Both the position numbers and the translations under genes were made by a program. A DNA stretch of 64,000 nucleotides from assembly GCA_956465555.1 (NCBI GenBank), contig OY101116.1, positions 620,001 to 684,000 on the forward strand, in the 5' to 3' direction. Positions within the stretch are counted from its first letter, which is position 1, and each line of letters begins with the position of its first letter. Positions 32,913 to 45,183 of the stretch are shown in pieces. The notes under the pieces were generated by a model. That model saw only the letters and a list, made by a program, of their open reading frames with translations, was not told the origin of the DNA and ran no database searches. This stretch comes from Nitzschia sp. pyKryTriq1 (Eukaryota > Bacillariophyta > Bacillariophyceae > Bacillariales > Bacillariaceae).

Positions 32913-35197
32913 TTAGTCACCGGCACCTTCACTCATTCTCTTGCTGTGCGCAATCAAGTTTTCCGCCGTGAAAGACTTTAAACGCTTCCTTGGTGGACCC
33001 TTGCTGTTCCTTCGCCTTTGTGTGCGATCGTCTTTCTCCGATTCCTCGCTCGACGACGGATCTGTTTTGTCAGAAGAATCTTCAAGCGAGCTCGAGAATT
33101 CGGCATGTTGCGATGACGAATTTCCGGATGACGCATCGGTGACTGATGCCGGTCTTAGAGATCGTCGAGCCGCACTGGAGGTCATGAATTGTGAAACCAC
33201 AGATGACAGATTATTCCCAGCCTGTTCGTCAATTTGAGGACTTCTATGGTTAGATATGCTCACATGCGACCTCTTCACTCCGCCCTTAACATTTGATCGG
33301 GGCTTGAGTTGGTTCTGTTTGATAGCTGTTGACGACGAAGCCATTCCCTTGGTCGTTTTGGGAGTTATCGTCGGTTCTGTTTTGTTCTTCTTGGAATGCT
33401 CTACGACCGGCTCGCCGGCTTTCTCTTCAATTGCATCTTCGTATGACTGGCGCAACGAGTTGAGAAAGCCAAGAAGTACAGTCCCTGCCTCTTCATCGGC
33501 CATTGGCTGCTCGTTTCTATCGCCCTTCTTGGTACCCTTATCCGCCTTTGGTCTGGCGTTCCCTTTTTGGCCCTTGTTATTTGCCTCTTTCTCCAAACTC
33601 TGAAGATGAGCTAAGTAGCTTTTCTGTAGCAATTCAGCTGGAGATACGTCCTTGCCTGCTGCCTTTGTTTCGATGGCGGCAACTGGAGCGACTACTGCAG
33701 GTGCAACCACCACAGCCGATGCAGCCGTAGCCGCATCAGCCTTGTCCTTCTCCTCCTTCTTCTTTTTTACCTCTTCAAATGCAGCACGTAGCTGTCGTTG
33801 TTCTTCTTCTTTTCTTTGCTCTTCGTAGGCATTTCGGAGTTGCAGTTGTAGGTCAAGGTTTGGCTGTAGTTGGCTTCGCTCGGCCACAGACGCCAGAGGC
33901 TGCTGCTGTTGCAATCTGATACTGGAGGTAGGCATCGAACCAACAGGAAAAGAAGCGAGGGTACCTGGAGAAATGGACGCCGCAGCCTGCGCTACTGCCC
34001 AAGATGTTACAAGATGGTTCAAAAGCTGAATTGAAGGATCGGTTTGTCCACTGCTGCTGAAGCAAAGTAAGGAAAGAAAAGGGTTAGCTTCCAACTTCCC
34101 AATACGAAATAGTATGCTGGTGGTCATCTTACGCATTTGCCACCATAGTTTCAGCCGCCCCAGGAAGAAGCCATCTTGACGCATTCTGCTGCAGGATACT
34201 GGACGACAGTTGGCTGGGAAGACTAGAGAGGAAACCCTGATTCCCAGAGAGAGGGAGTGTAGCTTGAGCCCCCCGTCCAAGTCCCACCCCGAGGTTATTC
34301 AGCCAAGGAGACAGAGCGTTGCCTGCTGAAAAGTTTTGCATAGGGTAAATCGTGCCAAGATTACCCTGGGGCTGCGCAAGAAGGATATCCCTCCTGCGTG
34401 AGAGCGGTAAGCCGGACTGTTCATGCTCTATTCGAAGCCGGAATCTTCTTTCTAAGTGGTCTCGTTCCGCCTTGGCCATTTCTAGCTCGGTCGGAGTAGC
34501 TCTCGGGCGATCTCGAAGATGATACACTCGTCGTCCAAGACAACATGCCCCTGTGAACTTTTTTGTGATTCTCATTGGATCACAATTTAGCTTCTCGGCC
34601 AAGTACGATCGCAAGGTAGCTCCATCGGGAAGAGTCAAAAGTCCAGCACTGAAATGCTGTATTACACGCGATGTGTACTCTTCTTCCTCCACCTAAGACA
34701 AATCTCAAAACATGAGAAACTAACGCACATGCAATATCAGGTGAGACTTTTCTGAAATAACGTACCGCCCATTTCCCTTTTCTTAGCGATTTCTTGTCCT
34801 CCTTATCGGATGATGTTGTTTCCTTGCAGCCCTTGCCACTTTCGTCCGTATCACCATTGGTAGACCCTATAGTTTCGGTATCACGGGAGCCTGATCCTTC
34901 CGACTCCGGTTCATCACTGTCGCTTGAGCCCCCCTCAGATGTCCTTGAATCGATCGAGTTCCTCGAACTGGGGGTGTTGCGTGATGAAGGCGCTCCACTT
35001 GTTTCCTTCTCTGAAGGAGTCGCCGCTGTTTTATTCTCCCCATTCTCGCTAGTCTCGCTTTCCTGATTTGCCGATTGTGGGCCAGAAGGTGGCAGGGATG
35101 TGTGGATTGGAGACGACGTGGACGTGCCCAGTTCTGCTCGTATTTGACTATATGATTCATTCCCAGAGCTGGCTTTCATTGTTGTTGTGTTGTCCAT
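32913..35197 (-). CDS. Nuclear-type protein with GKW-VEEEEYTSR domain, diatom-type family
   Basis: Three exons: 35197..34766, 34692..34133 and 34056..32913; 711 residues. Introns are GTACGT...CTTAG and GTAAGA...TTCAG, phases 0 and 2. The first exon is Ser/Glu-rich and disordered. The conserved core spans the first splice: RKGKWA then VEEEEYTSRVIQHFSAG, LPDGATLRSYLAEKLNCDPMRITKKF, and LGRRVYH. I recall this core from many uncharacterised diatom proteins, and its opening resembles a Myb/SANT first helix, but DNA binding is not shown. The rest has a Gln/Glu coiled coil (residues about 390-450), an Ala/Val linker and a Ser-rich basic tail (RRRNSKGPPRKRLKSF), compatible with nuclear location. Confidence 0.82.
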
Positions 35198-37109
35198 TCT
35201 TAGTAGCTTATGTGGCACACAAACTTCAGGGTAGCATTTCGGTTTGGTACCTTTGTCGAATCAAGTGTGTTTTCTGTCGATCCACTTTATAAAAGACTTT
35301 CAACCAGCACTAACTTCGCTTTCTACCCGAGTACACTTGCTGTTTTGTTTTTGTTGTTGGGTTGATTGATCGATTTACTGTGGTTGTACAGAGTATTGTA
35401 CCGGTAGCCTTTTTTTAAGTGTGGTATGCACGGTAGTCATCTACGAGTATCGGACACGGCCAGCGTACCGGTACACCGCCGACCACCGACCGCAAAAATC
35501 TCCCCAGCAGCTGGCTCGCGCTACCTGCAACAGCAGGAGGTTCACATCACGAAAATGACGTATCCATCGGGAGTCCTTAATTGAACTCTTAACCATTTTG
35601 GTACGTCACTCAGCGTCATCGACCATCAATGTACACTTTTGTAGGGCGACCGTATTATTTCCAGTTTGGAGACATCAATACGTTAAATAAATTAGGTTTT
35701 TGCTTATTATCAGTGCTTCTAATTTTTAATTATGGTAATACTTTCGAGACCGCGGAGAAATTCATACGTACTTCGTTCGCGAGCATAGCTTGACAACAAC
35801 ATCAGAATACTGCAGCAAGTATCAATAGCAATAATATGAATATCTATTTAAACGTAGTGGTCCTTTGTTTTAGCGGAGTGGACAGTCGCAGAGATCTACG
35901 GTCGGTGACAACAACATAAGAATAATCAGCATATTATTATACAATACAACGAAATTTTGGTCATTTGTAGGCATATTTCTTGTCATTTGTAGACTGTTGC
36001 GCTTCCCTTGCCTGGACGTCAGCAAGAGGTACATTTCAGCTTCTTTTTTAGCTTCTCAAAAGTTCAAGTAAGTGCGTCATACTCTAGCGCGCGCCAACCC
36101 AGTACCTAATGTATCTACTGCGCACTACTTCGCCAACAAGAGAACCTCCAGTGTCCTGTCGACGTCATCAGTCTGTCCTTCCCTCCTTTCGACGTCATCT
36201 TGACATTGCGTGACGTCATAGTGATCCAGCTATGTAGTCCACAGCTCTTCGCCCCGGGACATTCTTAGTAGGAAAGGTCATATTTATTATTGTAATCGTT
36301 TCATTGGGCGAAAGGAGGCGAAGGTTTCCTCTTTCTATCCATTGTCTTGTCATCAACAAAGGACGATCTTTAGAGGCCAAGTTCGTCGGTATTTTAGGCG
36401 ATTGCGCGAAGCTCACAATATTTGAAAGCAATCGATTAGCAACCTAGTTTTGCTTTATTAGTCAAGGGCATCAAAACAACACTGAAGTTGCGTGCGCAAT
36501 GTACAATTATTTTTCTCCCGGTTTTAGGGGGAGATGAGAAAAGGGGCTAATAGTCGGGGGAAGTCATCATAATGTGGTCCCCCCCCCCCCCATTTTGTGA
36601 TTGCCCGACGGTTAATGTACCGGCATTCGTTCTGCACATACTGGGGAGACATTTATTATTTTGTGTGTGTGTTCGTTCTTGATTGTTTGGGTCTTCTTCC
36701 CCGTGGAGCCAGTAGACTTTGTACGCAAATACGTTGAGGAGACACAAAATCTTGCGGCTGATGGCCACTTCAAGAGGGCGCAGGTGCATCTCAACAAGCA
36801 GCAGCGCATCCCCCGCCAGCCTTGAAAGTAAAACTGAAGCAACAAGCAATCAAGGTTGCGGCAACGCCAACGTTGATCCTATTGGCATCTATCACGATAG
36901 CGCAGAAGGGACAACGGGGACATCGGAAAGGGGCCGGTTCTCGCGAAAGAAATAGGGTTGAGCCGAAAAGAATCTGGAAAGTTTTGCGGTCATCGTCAAT
37001 ATCCCAAGCTCAAGATTTCCACATACCCCACACCACACGCTTCGGCACCAAACTACGCAGTAGCGCTCTCACTTTTAGGACTTCAGTATACGTATAAAGG
37101 ATTGAGATC
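35198..37109. other. Long divergent intergenic region upstream of aureochrome
   Basis: About 1.9 kb with no supported gene. Features noted: CCGGTACACCGCCGACCACCGACCG near 35470, AT-rich DNA at 35640-35990, repeated GACGTCAT words at 36161-36220, and a C run of about 12 at 36580. GACGTCAT contains the TGACGT core bound by many bZIP proteins, and the flanking gene is a bZIP. Short frames at 36547-36955 overlap on both strands and are not convincing. Confidence 0.5.
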
Positions 37110-38610
37110 ATGTCGAACGAGATTCAGAGGCCGATGTTCGCCGGTGCCTCTAATCAACAGGTAAGAACGCACATGCTCTTTCAATGCGGCGAAGGTGCAG
37201 GGCCCAGCAGTCATCCATCTTATTTAGAGGTTTCTTCTTTGTTTTCCAGGGGGATGATTTTGATTTGAATGAGATCTTCGCTGATTATTTTGTGAGCGAG
37301 TTTGATGATCCGATGAATGCCTACACTGCGTCGATGGCAAATTATGCATCCGGAAACACAATGGGTGGCTATCCGACTCAGTCAGCGGCCCAGGCTCATC
37401 AACAAGCTATCGGTATGGCTGGTGGGGAGTCTTTGCCAACGGGAGGAATCAAGACTGCTTATCATTCCGCGCAGGCCCCCATTGTTCACTATCAGCATGG
37501 CCCCCCGCTGGCGAAGAAACCAAAAATGGATGCTCAACCTCTAGTTCCTGGAGGAGTCCGCCCGGGAGGTTTGACCAGTAGACTTGGAGTCTCTATGCCG
37601 CTCGCACAGGGCCAGAATGGAGCACCAGCTCCGTTGAGTGGAAATCCTGCTGTGAGTGGAATATCCCTTCCTGTTGGTGTTGGAATTAAGCTAGGAGGAG
37701 CGGGAGGGGTGGCTCCAGCCACAGCTCAAAACGCCGCACGAGCGGGTGGACCTGGATTCGGAATGTGGTCCGGTGCACCTGGAGTTGGCATGCCTGACCA
37801 CTCTGTCGCTGAGCGCCGCCAGAGGAACAGGGAACATGCGAAGAGGAGCCGTGTTCGAAAAAAGTTTATGCTTGAGTCGCTCCAAGAGCAAGTTTCGCAA
37901 CTGCAGATTGAGAACCAGCGGCTGCGTACGCTTGTACAGGACAATATCCCGGAGCATGCGCAGAATATTATATCTGAGTGCTGTCAATCGAATAGTTTGT
38001 TTGCAGATTCAGCGGATTCAGAAGGAAAGGATGGTGCCAAAGCCCAAGCATTGGTTCGATCTGACTTCCAGCTCATGGCGAGTTTGAGTTCTGGACAGCA
38101 GAACTTTGTATTATCGGACCCTCGTCTGCCGGATAATCCTATCGTCTTTGCCACTCCTGGCTTCTACAAATTGACGGGGTACACACAGGAACAAGTACTT
38201 GGTCGCAACTGTCGATTCCTCCAGGGGCCTGGAACCAGTCCCAAAACTGTGGATATTATCAGAAAGGCTATCGCTTCTGGTGCAGACTGCACGGTCTGCA
38301 TTCTGAACTATAAAGCGGACGGGACACCTTTCTGGAACCAGTTCTTCGTTGCAGCTCTACGAGACTCGGACAACTGCATCGTTAACTACGTAAGTGCTTT
38401 TGTACCTGTAGATTTGGAGACTTGTTGGTGATTTCTGTTTGCTATTTGCTCACCGATTGTTATGTTGTTCTTTAGGTGGGTGTCCAAACGGAAGTCGAGC
38501 CGGATTATGGTGCAAACGCGTTGGAGGACCGTGTCAATGCAGTGCTTCCACTTCAAAACAAGTCGGACGATGAGGACGACGAGGACGGGGACGAGCAAGA
38601 CGACGACTAA
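37110..38610 (+). CDS. AUREO: Aureochrome, blue-light receptor bZIP-LOV transcription factor
   Basis: Three exons: 37110..37160, 37250..38389 and 38476..38610; 441 residues. Donors are GTAAGA and GTAAGT, acceptors TTCCAG and TTTAG, both phase 0. The start codon lies in a 17-codon first exon (MSNEIQRPMFAGASNQQ). After a Gly/Ala/Pro-rich activation-type region, the bZIP lies at about 200-265 (ERRQRNREHAKRSRVRKK basic region, then leucine heptads). The LOV domain is at about 300-410 with the flavin-cysteine signature GRNCRFLQ near 334, and the last strand NYVGVQTEV is completed by exon 3. The intact cysteine predicts a photoactive FMN adduct. Aureochromes bind DNA after blue light; bZIP N-terminal to LOV is unique to stramenopiles. 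It ends with an Asp/Glu tail. Confidence 0.96.
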
Positions 38611-39143
38611 ACGTAAATAGGAGTTTCGAAATGAAAAAATGTGCGACACATTGATGTTCTTGTTTCTCTTGCTGGTGGAAATGGTATCGAAAGCACTAGC
38701 ATGGAATGGCCTTGCTTGTCTTGGCAAATATTAGATTGAAAGTTCTTCGATCAACTGCTGTACGGGAAAAGACAGCGGTCCAAATACTAGTTAGCGACGC
38801 CCCTGACTCCTAAGATCGCTCCAACAAGATAATTGTTCCATTGATAGTTTGTTTATATTTTTGTGATTTTAAATCAACTGCTTGTGCCACTTGGGGTGGC
38901 GTTCGAGCCGAATATCGCAACGGTACACGTACGAGTACAAGAAGTAGGGAATGCCATAAAGTCGAATCGGGGTTCGTGTGACAGATCAGATCTTGTGAGA
39001 AGCTAACTCAAACTGCTACACGTAAGGGTACCAGCAGTACCTAAGGACAAACATCTAGAGGTGATTCAAGAAAGGCTACCCGTACGTGATATCCACAATA
39101 GAGACTCGGCTTTACTTGTTATTGCTCTTCAGAACAATCTGCC
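38611..39143. other. Convergent 3' flanks
   Basis: Between the aureochrome stop and the MED6 stop. Holds a GTACACGTACGAGTAC word near 38922. No supported gene. Confidence 0.4.
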
Positions 39144-39947
39144 CTACTTTGATCGATTCCCGTCCCCCACTACGGACGAGTTTGTCGAAGGCGGTTCGGC
39201 CACAGCGATTGTTGGTCTTGGAATAGAGGAGGGCGCTGACGAGGATACCATGGGACTTTTGGCTAATCGCACCAGAATTTGATCGATGGCTTGGGAGGAC
39301 CGCAACCCTTCTTCTTCGGCCTCGTTTCGTTCTCCAGGCTTGCGATTATCCAAAACCTTTCGCCGTTTCATACGCTTATGCAGCTTCATTAACGTGACTG
39401 GGTCGACGATGTCTTCGTCGTCATCAAAATGCCATGTGTATCCCGTGGAAGGTTGAAATCGGGCACAAGCGCTGAGCGCCGAAGATGCTCCAGCCAGCCC
39501 ATCCAGGGTTCGAGAGACGTTGGCTTTCATTAGTGACCGTACCGAGGGAGCCTTGTAGATGACTCCCTCCACAACATAGTAAATTCCCAAAATTTTGACA
39601 CTCCTTTGATTCGTTCGCGTGACATGTCGGATGGTGTAGAGCGGAGAGGGTTTAGCATAGAACGCCAGGTCCACTGGAGGCATCAGTTCGTACTGCTCTC
39701 CCGTCAGACGCGTGAGCGCTCGGTGATATTCTTCTTCGGCGGCCTGCGGAGGCATCGGAAATCCGGTGGTCCCCTGTTGCATCAACATTCCGATACCAAT
39801 ACCCTGCATGGCCAGTACTTCATTGCTCGTATTGACCTCCGTTCGAAAGGGATTTAGTGGATGCAGAAAGTAGTCCAAAACATTGGCTCGCGAGAGCCCG
39901 AATCTGGCCAGGAAAACTGGATCGACAAAGGATGCAGTTTCGGACAT
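39144..39947 (-). CDS. MED6: Mediator complex subunit 6
   Basis: Single exon, 267 residues. Residues 10-180 follow the MED6 head-module fold: FLARFGLSRANVLDYFLHPLNPF, NEVLAMQG, a YELMPPVD strand, then ILGIYYVVEGVIYKAPSVRSLM and ACARFQPSTGYTWHFDDDED. MED6 is a conserved Mediator head subunit needed for RNA polymerase II transcription. The C-terminal third is basic then Ser/Pro-rich and not conserved in my recollection. Shares a divergent promoter region with the GFM2 gene. Confidence 0.93.
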   Translation of the reverse strand: MSETASFVDPVFLARFGLSRANVLDYFLHPLNPFRTEVNTSNEVLAMQGIGIGMLMQQGTTGFPMPPQAAEEEYHRALTRLTGEQYELMPPVDLAFYAKPSPLYTIRHVTRTNQRSVKILGIYYVVEGVIYKAPSVRSLMKANVSRTLDGLAGASSALSACARFQPSTGYTWHFDDDEDIVDPVTLMKLHKRMKRRKVLDNRKPGERNEAEEEGLRSSQAIDQILVRLAKSPMVSSSAPSSIPRPTIAVAEPPSTNSSVVGDGNRSK

Positions 39948-40739
39948 GATGATGATGATTTGTCTGGTTCAAGTCTAATTAGCACTATTCTTGTGGTGTT
40001 TCGCAATTCTTTAGATCAGGTTTTCTTGCTTTTGACTGGCATGAACCTGAAACATGAAACAAGACAAACATCAACTCGATGCCTCCCCGACTAACTTCTC
40101 TCTTCTCTCGCCTTGATGGTTGGTGGTGGATGATCGAAGCGGGCGAGCGGGAAAATGGATCCTTGCTGAATTGCTGATCTTACAGTACCGCACCGGTACA
40201 TCCCTTTTATCCCTTGCTTCATTGCTTGTACATAATATTGCGATCGTACTGTGATTTATCGATCGAGTGAGTCAACTATAGTCTTGGTTGTTGTTTTGTA
40301 GTTGTTCGTTAACGTTCTTCATCTTGGTCAATCGGTCGTCGGCCAGTCCTGAGAGTAGATGATGGTATTCACTATAGTATTGTTGGTGACTCTAACGGTG
40401 GCCATGGCCCAGGCCAAGCGGGCTTTGCCACAGAGCGTGGCTAGAGCGAAAGAGCATTGTCCAAGCGTGCCCGTAAAGCGAGTTCCACGTTAGTGCGCGG
40501 TGACCCGCAACCTTGGATGTTCCAGGTACCTGCTGCACTGTTCGTACAGTACAAGTAGAGGGGTGCGGTATGTGGCACACGGTAGGCGGTCGGAGGTCCG
40601 GTCTCGTAACACAACACAACATCTCGCATCCATAAAATTCTTCTCATTTCCCGCATTCCCGCATCCTCGCTGTCTCATCGTCCATCGTCGGCATTTGCCT
40701 TCTTATTTTGCCCCATTACCACCATATCAACTGTAAACA
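39948..40739. other. Divergent promoter region
   Basis: Between MED6 (minus) and GFM2 (plus). Contains TACAGTACCGCACCGGTAC near 40181. Short frames at 40390-40736 overlap on both strands and are not supported. Confidence 0.45.
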
Positions 40740-43578
40740 ATGATGATGCATCTTTTTCGACCTATTCAATTTTCTTCTCGGGCAATCGTATCAAATCGGA
40801 TACGACCGCTTGGTTCCGTTCCAATTCAACGTTTCAAGTCTTCCTCGGCAGCACAGATAGAAGAAATTGATATTGACTCATCGCCTTCTTCCAAACGAAA
40901 TCCCGAATTAGCCGCTGAGATTCGGCGTATTGTCCGTCTGCGCTCCATCGGTACGTGTTTCATTCGTCGTGATGATTGTACCGAGATTTTCTTCAAAATA
41001 TATTCTGATTTTCAAAATTCAAAAACTTGGAACTTTTACTCATCGATTTGCAACAGGGACATTTGCGCATGTAGACGCGGGGAAAACGACAGTAACAGAA
41101 CGCATGTTGGCCTTAGCGGGCGTGGTGCGCAGTGCAGGAAACGTGGACGATGGAAATACTGTAACAGACTATCTGCCTGCCGAAAGAGAGCGAGGAATTA
41201 CCATTCAAAGTGCTGCCATTAGCTTTGACTGGGGGTGGCACAACAGCGTTCCAACGCATAACCATCATTCTTCGGATGACGACGACTACGAACAAAATGA
41301 TCACGTACGTGTGCAGTTAATCGATACACCAGGGCATGTGGATTTTAGTGTCGAAGTCAATCGAAGTGTGGCGGTGCTAGACGGCGCGATCTTGGTTGTG
41401 GATGCAGTCGCTGGTGTCCAAGCTCAAACGGAAACCGTATGGAGAGCCATCACTCGACCCTCGTGGAACAATCATGCGCTAGTGAACGACGATACTCCGC
41501 AAAGTCGACAAGATCACGGGCATGAGCCATTGCCATGCCTAGCATTAATCAACAAAATGGATAAGGATGGCTCTCATTTTGGCAAAGCGATGCAATCACT
41601 TCGGGAAAAGCTTCCTGGAGCCAATCCAATCGCCATCCAGCTTCCCATATTTCGGAGAGGTTTTGGCGGTCCGTCGTCCTCAAAGGACACACTGAAAATA
41701 GGAATGAACGATCCTCTCCCTTCGAATCTTGTGGCGGTCCCCCCTGAAGAGCTGCATTCAATGAATGGCGAATTTGTTGGCGTGGTTGATCTGATACACA
41801 TGCGAGCCATAGTATGGCCCGACAATAAAACTGGAGTTGCTGATGTTGAGAACTGCATTCCGAGTGTGGTCAATTTGTTGCGACCGGAAAGCCACGAACC
41901 ATTGTACTCTGATTGTAAGGTGACACAGGAGGCTGTCAAGGCCCGGATGAATTTCATTGAAGACTTGGCTAATGTTGACCCTGCAATTGAAGAATACTAT
42001 TTGAATGAAGAGGAAATTAGCAACGCGGAGCTTCGATTGGCCTTGCGAAGAGCTACACTAGCACACGCCGCCGTGCCTGTCTTGGCAGGTGCCGCTCTCA
42101 AGGGAAAGGGAGTTGAGCCACTTTTGGATGCAGTGGCGGATCTACTACCTAGTCCGTTAGACCGCATGCCCCCAGCATTGAACTCGCTATGCGAAGAGGG
42201 CTCCACTCCAATGCTACCTGCAACCACTCCCAGCAAACAAATTACTTTGGGCCATCCACTACATCCTTCGTTATTGGCACTTGCATTTAAAGTGGTTCAT
42301 ATGAAGGGGCGAGGCGGGAGTGGAGATGGCCGTGTGGTTTTTGCTCGAGTATACTCAGGGCAGCTACGGGATAGAGAATCCATTCAAGTAGTTTCGCCTC
42401 CAGCACCCGGTGAGGCTCCTAAGAAGCCTCGTGAAGAACGGATCGGAGGCATGCTGGAGCTTGCAGGTGGCCGTTTCGACAACATTGAAGGTGGTATTTG
42501 CATGAGTGGCGATGTATGTGCGTTGGTGGGGCTCAAAACTGTTGTCACTGGCGATACCATCGTGTTGGCAGGTGATTGGGGAAGTGCCGGTGGAAAAGGC
42601 AAAAAATCCAAACGTAGTCAAGATGTTGTTTGCCTTGCTGGAGTGTCGTCGCCCAAACCTGTCATCACGGTACGCTTAGAGGCAGAAACGTCAGGGGAAC
42701 AGCAACGATTGTCGGAAGCTCTCCAGCTCATGTCGATAGAAGATCCGAGCCTTATCGTCGAGGAGACAGATTCCAGCACGTTATTATCTGGACTCGGAGA
42801 ACTCCATATTGAAGTCACCTTGGATCGCCTTTACCGTGAACATGGTTTGGAGGTCATGGTAGGACCACCCTCTGTTGCCTACCGAGAAACCATCAAGGAG
42901 ACTATTGAGACACCCGGTGGGCTGCTAGAGTACGATCGCACCATTGGCGGGACTAGGCTGCAAGGTGCCGTCCACCTTGTCATTTCACCAATAGGACACG
43001 GCGAAAAGAAATCTTCCTGCGTCTTACTCTCGGATCCTGTGGTGACAGTTGGCCCCAAAGCAAGAGACTTTCTTGGTCTTAATATGGACCTGCCGGAGGA
43101 AGAGCTACTCAAGAAGAATGATCTTGCGCGGGCTCTTATCCGTGGGTGTCAGGGCGCATTGAAACGAGGACCGCACAAGTCCGTGGCCATGGCAAATCTG
43201 GTTTGCCATGTTGAGAATGTTGATGCGGAAGGCGGGCTGTCTGCGCTGAAAGCTTTGCCAGGTGCTCTTCAGGCGGCTTCTGCAAATGCTGTAGCAGCGG
43301 CTCTCCGAGACAACAAGGACAGCTGCACCGTACTAGAACCCACCATGTCCGTGGAAATCACTCTGCCAAACGATATGGTGGGCGGTGTGTTATCTGACCT
43401 GAATGGTCGTCGAGGCACAGTAAGTGATGTGATTGTAGGTGAAGACGCCCACGCAAAATCGCTGATGAGAGGAGACGTGCCCCTGGTAGAGATTCTTGGT
43501 TATGCCAATAGTCTGCGGAGTCTTACGGGAGGGGAGGGGGCATTCTCTGCAGAGTACAAAGGCCATTCTCCGTGCTAG
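40740..43578 (+). CDS. GFM2: Mitochondrial ribosome-recycling GTPase EF-G2 (GFM2/RRF2mt)
   Basis: Two exons, 40740..40950 and 41057..43578; GTACGT donor and CAACAG acceptor, phase 1; 910 residues. The first exon is Arg/Ser-rich, fitting a mitochondrial presequence (RPLGSVPIQRFKSSS). The join completes the P-loop AHVDAGKTT, then DDGNTVTDYLPAERERGITIQSAA, DTPGHVDFSVEV and NKMDKDG. The DDGNTVTDY form of switch I is characteristic of EF-G2 rather than translocating EF-G1. With RRF, EF-G2 splits mitochondrial ribosomes after termination. Domains II to V follow, with GLGELHIEVTLDRL. It is longer than the human protein because of inserts in domains G and II. Confidence 0.93.
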
Positions 43579-44847
43579 CAGTCTTGTCGCGTCAGCAATG
43601 CAGTTTCAACTTGGGTCTCGGACAGCGTCCGTATTGTCTGTGAAACTCCTGTTCGCACGCGCCCGTGTTATCTTCTGTGATAAGGTAGGGTGGACACTTT
43701 TAGAGCTTGGCAAGTATGAGTACGCAATCACTACATACTGGTACTCTAGATGGCAAGGCTGTTTGTAGAATAAGTACCAGAAAACCTATCGCCAATGGCA
43801 ATGAGTGCACCCTTCATCGCTTCTCCTCCTTCATCCGCATCGGTAGTCTAGTATAATCAATTCAAAGCATCTATCTTTGATTCAGTCCATATATTGTAGT
43901 ACCCGTTGCTGCTTTGTGACCACCATGGTTGTGGACGATTGGAGGTTTGACGACGACTCCTCCAAAATCAAAATCAAAATTGTGGGATTAGACTGATACG
44001 AATGATCCAAGACTGATCAGTAGTGACTGAACGGTCATGACCAGACAATATCTCGATCCGATGATCGATCCCCAACGCACTTGATCGCTTTCTCTCTAGA
44101 GCATGTAGTCACAACTTAATAGACAACTCCTTACGCAGGCCTACAGCTCTGTTCCATCTGTCTTTAGAGTCTAATCCACTCTAAACAACCCACACGGCAA
44201 GACCGCTAGTATTCGATAAAATAGAAACGACTCACAGTAACGCAAGAGCGAGAGCAGGATTGGCCGACGCTGAAAAAGGGAGTTGAGGTCCGGTCTCGAA
44301 CCCTCGGCCTCACACTCTGTGCGTTAGCCTTTAGCCATTGTGGCATATTGGAGCTCTTTTATGCGGAGGAGTGGGGAATGTGTTAAAGACTGTCTTGTGC
44401 CGTGTCCTGTGTATTGCACTACGAATTGCAACACGCTTTTTGAGAATCACTACAACAACAAGCTCTTGGAACTACCAAGTTTCCTTTTATTTTAATTTCC
44501 CGCCCGCCCGCCTGGACCATCCTAGCACATGCATGATCGGATGGTCCGTTGAGTGGAAACTATGGTCATTCTTCTACGGCCATGGCGACTCACTCAGTGC
44601 TGACTAGAACGTCGTGTGTCTGCCATCGTGTGTCCATGGCCGTCATGTGGTCGTACCTATAAACCACCACTTCTTCTGGAGCGGACAGGAACAACTGTGT
44701 ACCCGGAGCTTCACTGGCGATGAGCAGACCAAGTTTTGTCAATGACGTGTTCGCCGCGGAACATACCACCACGATTCGCCTTTTTTCTGCTTTGGCACGA
44801 CCCAAAAATACGAAGGAATCCTTCTTTTCACAAGTCTGTTGGACTGG
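43579..44847. other. Intergenic stretch
   Basis: No supported gene. A tRNA-like pair of box A and box B words lies on the minus strand at 44292..44337, but the stems do not pair. Short frames do not agree with any family I know. Confidence 0.45.
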
Positions 44848-44848
44848 T

Positions 44849-45183
44849 TCGGCGAGCGGCCCAAAACATGGGCCACTGGCCCACTTTGGGCCACTGGCCC
44901 ACCCGTCGTGCACGGCAGGGACCCCTTTGCTTTGAACTCATCGCATTGCGAGCCATGCGCAGAGCTGTGTGCAAAAAATAATTCTACGTACTGCGTACGT
45001 ACATCAAACTCGCAGTCCTAAAGTACTTGCACGGTATCTAAAGAACAACTTTTACCAAAGGGGGGGCTCGAAAAGTCTCTTGGGCCCGATGGGGGAGTGG
45101 CCCACCGTGGGCCGCTGGCCCACCGAATGGGCCACTCGCCCACGACTTTTGGGCCGCTCGCCCACTCGTGGGCGAGCGGCCCA
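44849..45183. repeat. Clusters of a 15-bp palindromic repeat, TGGGCCRCTSGCCCA
   Basis: Exact or one-step variants occur at 44869..44883, 44887..44901, 45108..45122, 45128..45142, 45150..45164 and 45169..45183 (the last in reverse form), with imperfect copies at 44849..44863 and about 45090. Two clusters about 200 bp apart. Spacers vary from 3 to 7 bp, so this is not a simple tandem satellite. All six frames show WASGP- or GPLAH-type peptide repeats, but no credible gene spans them. Confidence 0.85.

Noticed and set aside
36547-36955. Coding sequence upstream of aureochrome
   Set aside because: Overlapping frames exist on both strands with no recognisable protein; better read as regulatory or untranslated DNA.
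44275-44345. tRNA gene on the minus strand
   Set aside because: Box A-like (44327..44337) and an exact box B-like word (44292..44302) are at tRNA spacing, but acceptor, D and T stems do not pair. At most a decayed tRNA-derived sequence.
44849-45183. Gene encoding WASGP/GPLAH peptide repeats
   Set aside because: The repeats appear in every frame because the DNA unit is palindromic; no start, domain or splice context supports translation.
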